A stretch of 64,000 bases of DNA from positions 1 through 64,000 of the forward strand of contig DRQG01000015.1 in NCBI GenBank assembly GCA_011369465.1. The letters are read 5' to 3'. Position 1 is the stretch's first letter; the number at the start of each line of letters is the position of its first letter. A program made the position numbers and the translations under genes. The notes beneath the pieces were generated by a model, which saw nothing but the letters and a program-made list of their open reading frames with translations, made no database searches and was not told where the DNA came from. Source of the stretch: Caldithrix abyssi (GTDB lineage: Bacteria; Calditrichota; Calditrichia; Calditrichales; Calditrichaceae). This document shows, piece after piece, positions 63,784 through 64,000 of the stretch.

Positions 63784-64000
63784 AGTTTTTACATGCTGTC
63801 TATCCCGATTTATATCTTGTTGATCTCGATTTGCCGCTCACCGGCTTTCGACAGTTTATAAGCTGTTGGATCTTGCGCCGGCACGGCCAAACGGTTGTGG
63901 TTGATCCCGGCCCGGCTTCCACGGCTTCTCGTGTAGCCGAAGCGCTCAAACATCTGGGTATTGAGCAGCCGGATTTTATCCTGCTTACCCACATTCATCT
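63780..64000 (+). CDS. MBL-fold metallohydrolase, N-terminal fragment
   Basis: The first 73 codons of a gene that continues beyond the right edge. Starting at the ATG overlapping the transporter stop (ATGA), it reads MKFLHAVYPDLYLVDLDLP, then VVVDPGPASTASRVAEAL and FILLTHIHL, the start of the HxHxDH metal motif of the metallo-beta-lactamase fold. It is translationally coupled to the EamA gene. An in-frame ATG four codons earlier (63768) is possible. The rest of the active site lies outside, so substrate class cannot be judged. Confidence 0.8.
   Translation, partial: MKFLHAVYPDLYLVDLDLPLTGFRQFISCWILRRHGQTVVVDPGPASTASRVAEALKHLGIEQPDFILLTHIH

Noticed and set aside
1-64000. tRNA, rRNA, CRISPR, intact transposon, prophage
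   Set aside because: Gene-free gaps were read for cloverleaf arms, regularly spaced repeats and terminal inverted repeats with transposase frames; none was found. A covariance-model search would be the decisive check.

Overview
The window reads as a continuous chromosomal segment from a Gram-negative bacterium of the FCB superphylum, most likely Calditrichota (Caldithrix-like) or a close neighbour. This is inferred from four things: two large secreted proteins end in a type A, type IX-secretion-like sorting domain carrying the NYPNPFNP signature; succinate dehydrogenase is of the cytochrome b558 type, in the order C-A-B; there are many PorV/FadL-like outer-membrane proteins with a conserved N-terminal AxxxGN..A...D..A.. 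pattern; and VCBS/FG-GAP repeat proteins are abundant. I saw no tRNA, rRNA, CRISPR array, intact insertion sequence or prophage.

Layout. 1-9 kb holds housekeeping genes: a D-threonine aldolase-like PLP enzyme with a clipped membrane sensor, a TlpA thioredoxin, a 2-hydroxyacid dehydrogenase / metallo-beta-lactamase-fold hydrolase / pteridine-reductase-like cluster, plsX and PolX. 8.2-10.3 kb is a two-gene compatible-solute operon (HAD phosphatase plus GT81-like glucosyl-3-phosphoglycerate synthase), followed by a cluster of short palindromic repeats. 11.4-21.8 kb carries a saccharopine dehydrogenase-like enzyme, an MDR oxidoreductase, a 1553-residue gingipain-family (C25) surface protease, a lipoprotein and a TonB-dependent receptor. 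22-25.2 kb is an OmpR-type two-component pair beside a spondin-domain lipoprotein.

25.4-33.9 kb looks like one regulatory and surface unit. A histidine kinase with an extracellular VCBS propeller and ASPIC/UnbV domain is followed by an NtrC-type regulator and a small HAD protein. Next come two related lipoprotein genes, each preceded by a well-formed sigma-54 (-24/-12) promoter, and an outer-membrane barrel protein. 34-37.4 kb is sdhCAB. 37.7-50.5 kb has an LRR/beta-helix surface protein facing a run of envelope genes: a lamin-tail plus four-OB-fold secreted protein, a PorV-like protein, a ComEA-like helix-hairpin-helix plus beta-barrel protein, another barrel, and a UshA-like metallophosphoesterase whose active-site motifs are altered. 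Together these suggest handling of extracellular nucleic acid.

50.5-58.7 kb (minus strand) runs tonB-exbB-exbD-hom-FAH hydrolase-mazG-soluble histidine kinase-NtrC regulator. Beyond it lies a small sigma-54 operon: a 71-residue protein, a receiver domain lacking its phosphorylatable Asp, and a previously unlisted 30-residue membrane peptide. 58.9-64 kb carries holB-ricT, an L-2-hydroxyglutarate oxidase, a Sua5/YciO/YrdC enzyme, an EamA transporter and the start of another metallo-beta-lactamase-fold gene.

The strongest candidates for undescribed biology are the two kinase-NtrC-sigma-54 units (25.4-33.9 kb and 50.5-53.9 kb) and the lamin-tail/OB/HhH/nucleotidase locus (40.9-50.5 kb). All functional assignments rest on reading motifs by eye; no database search was run.
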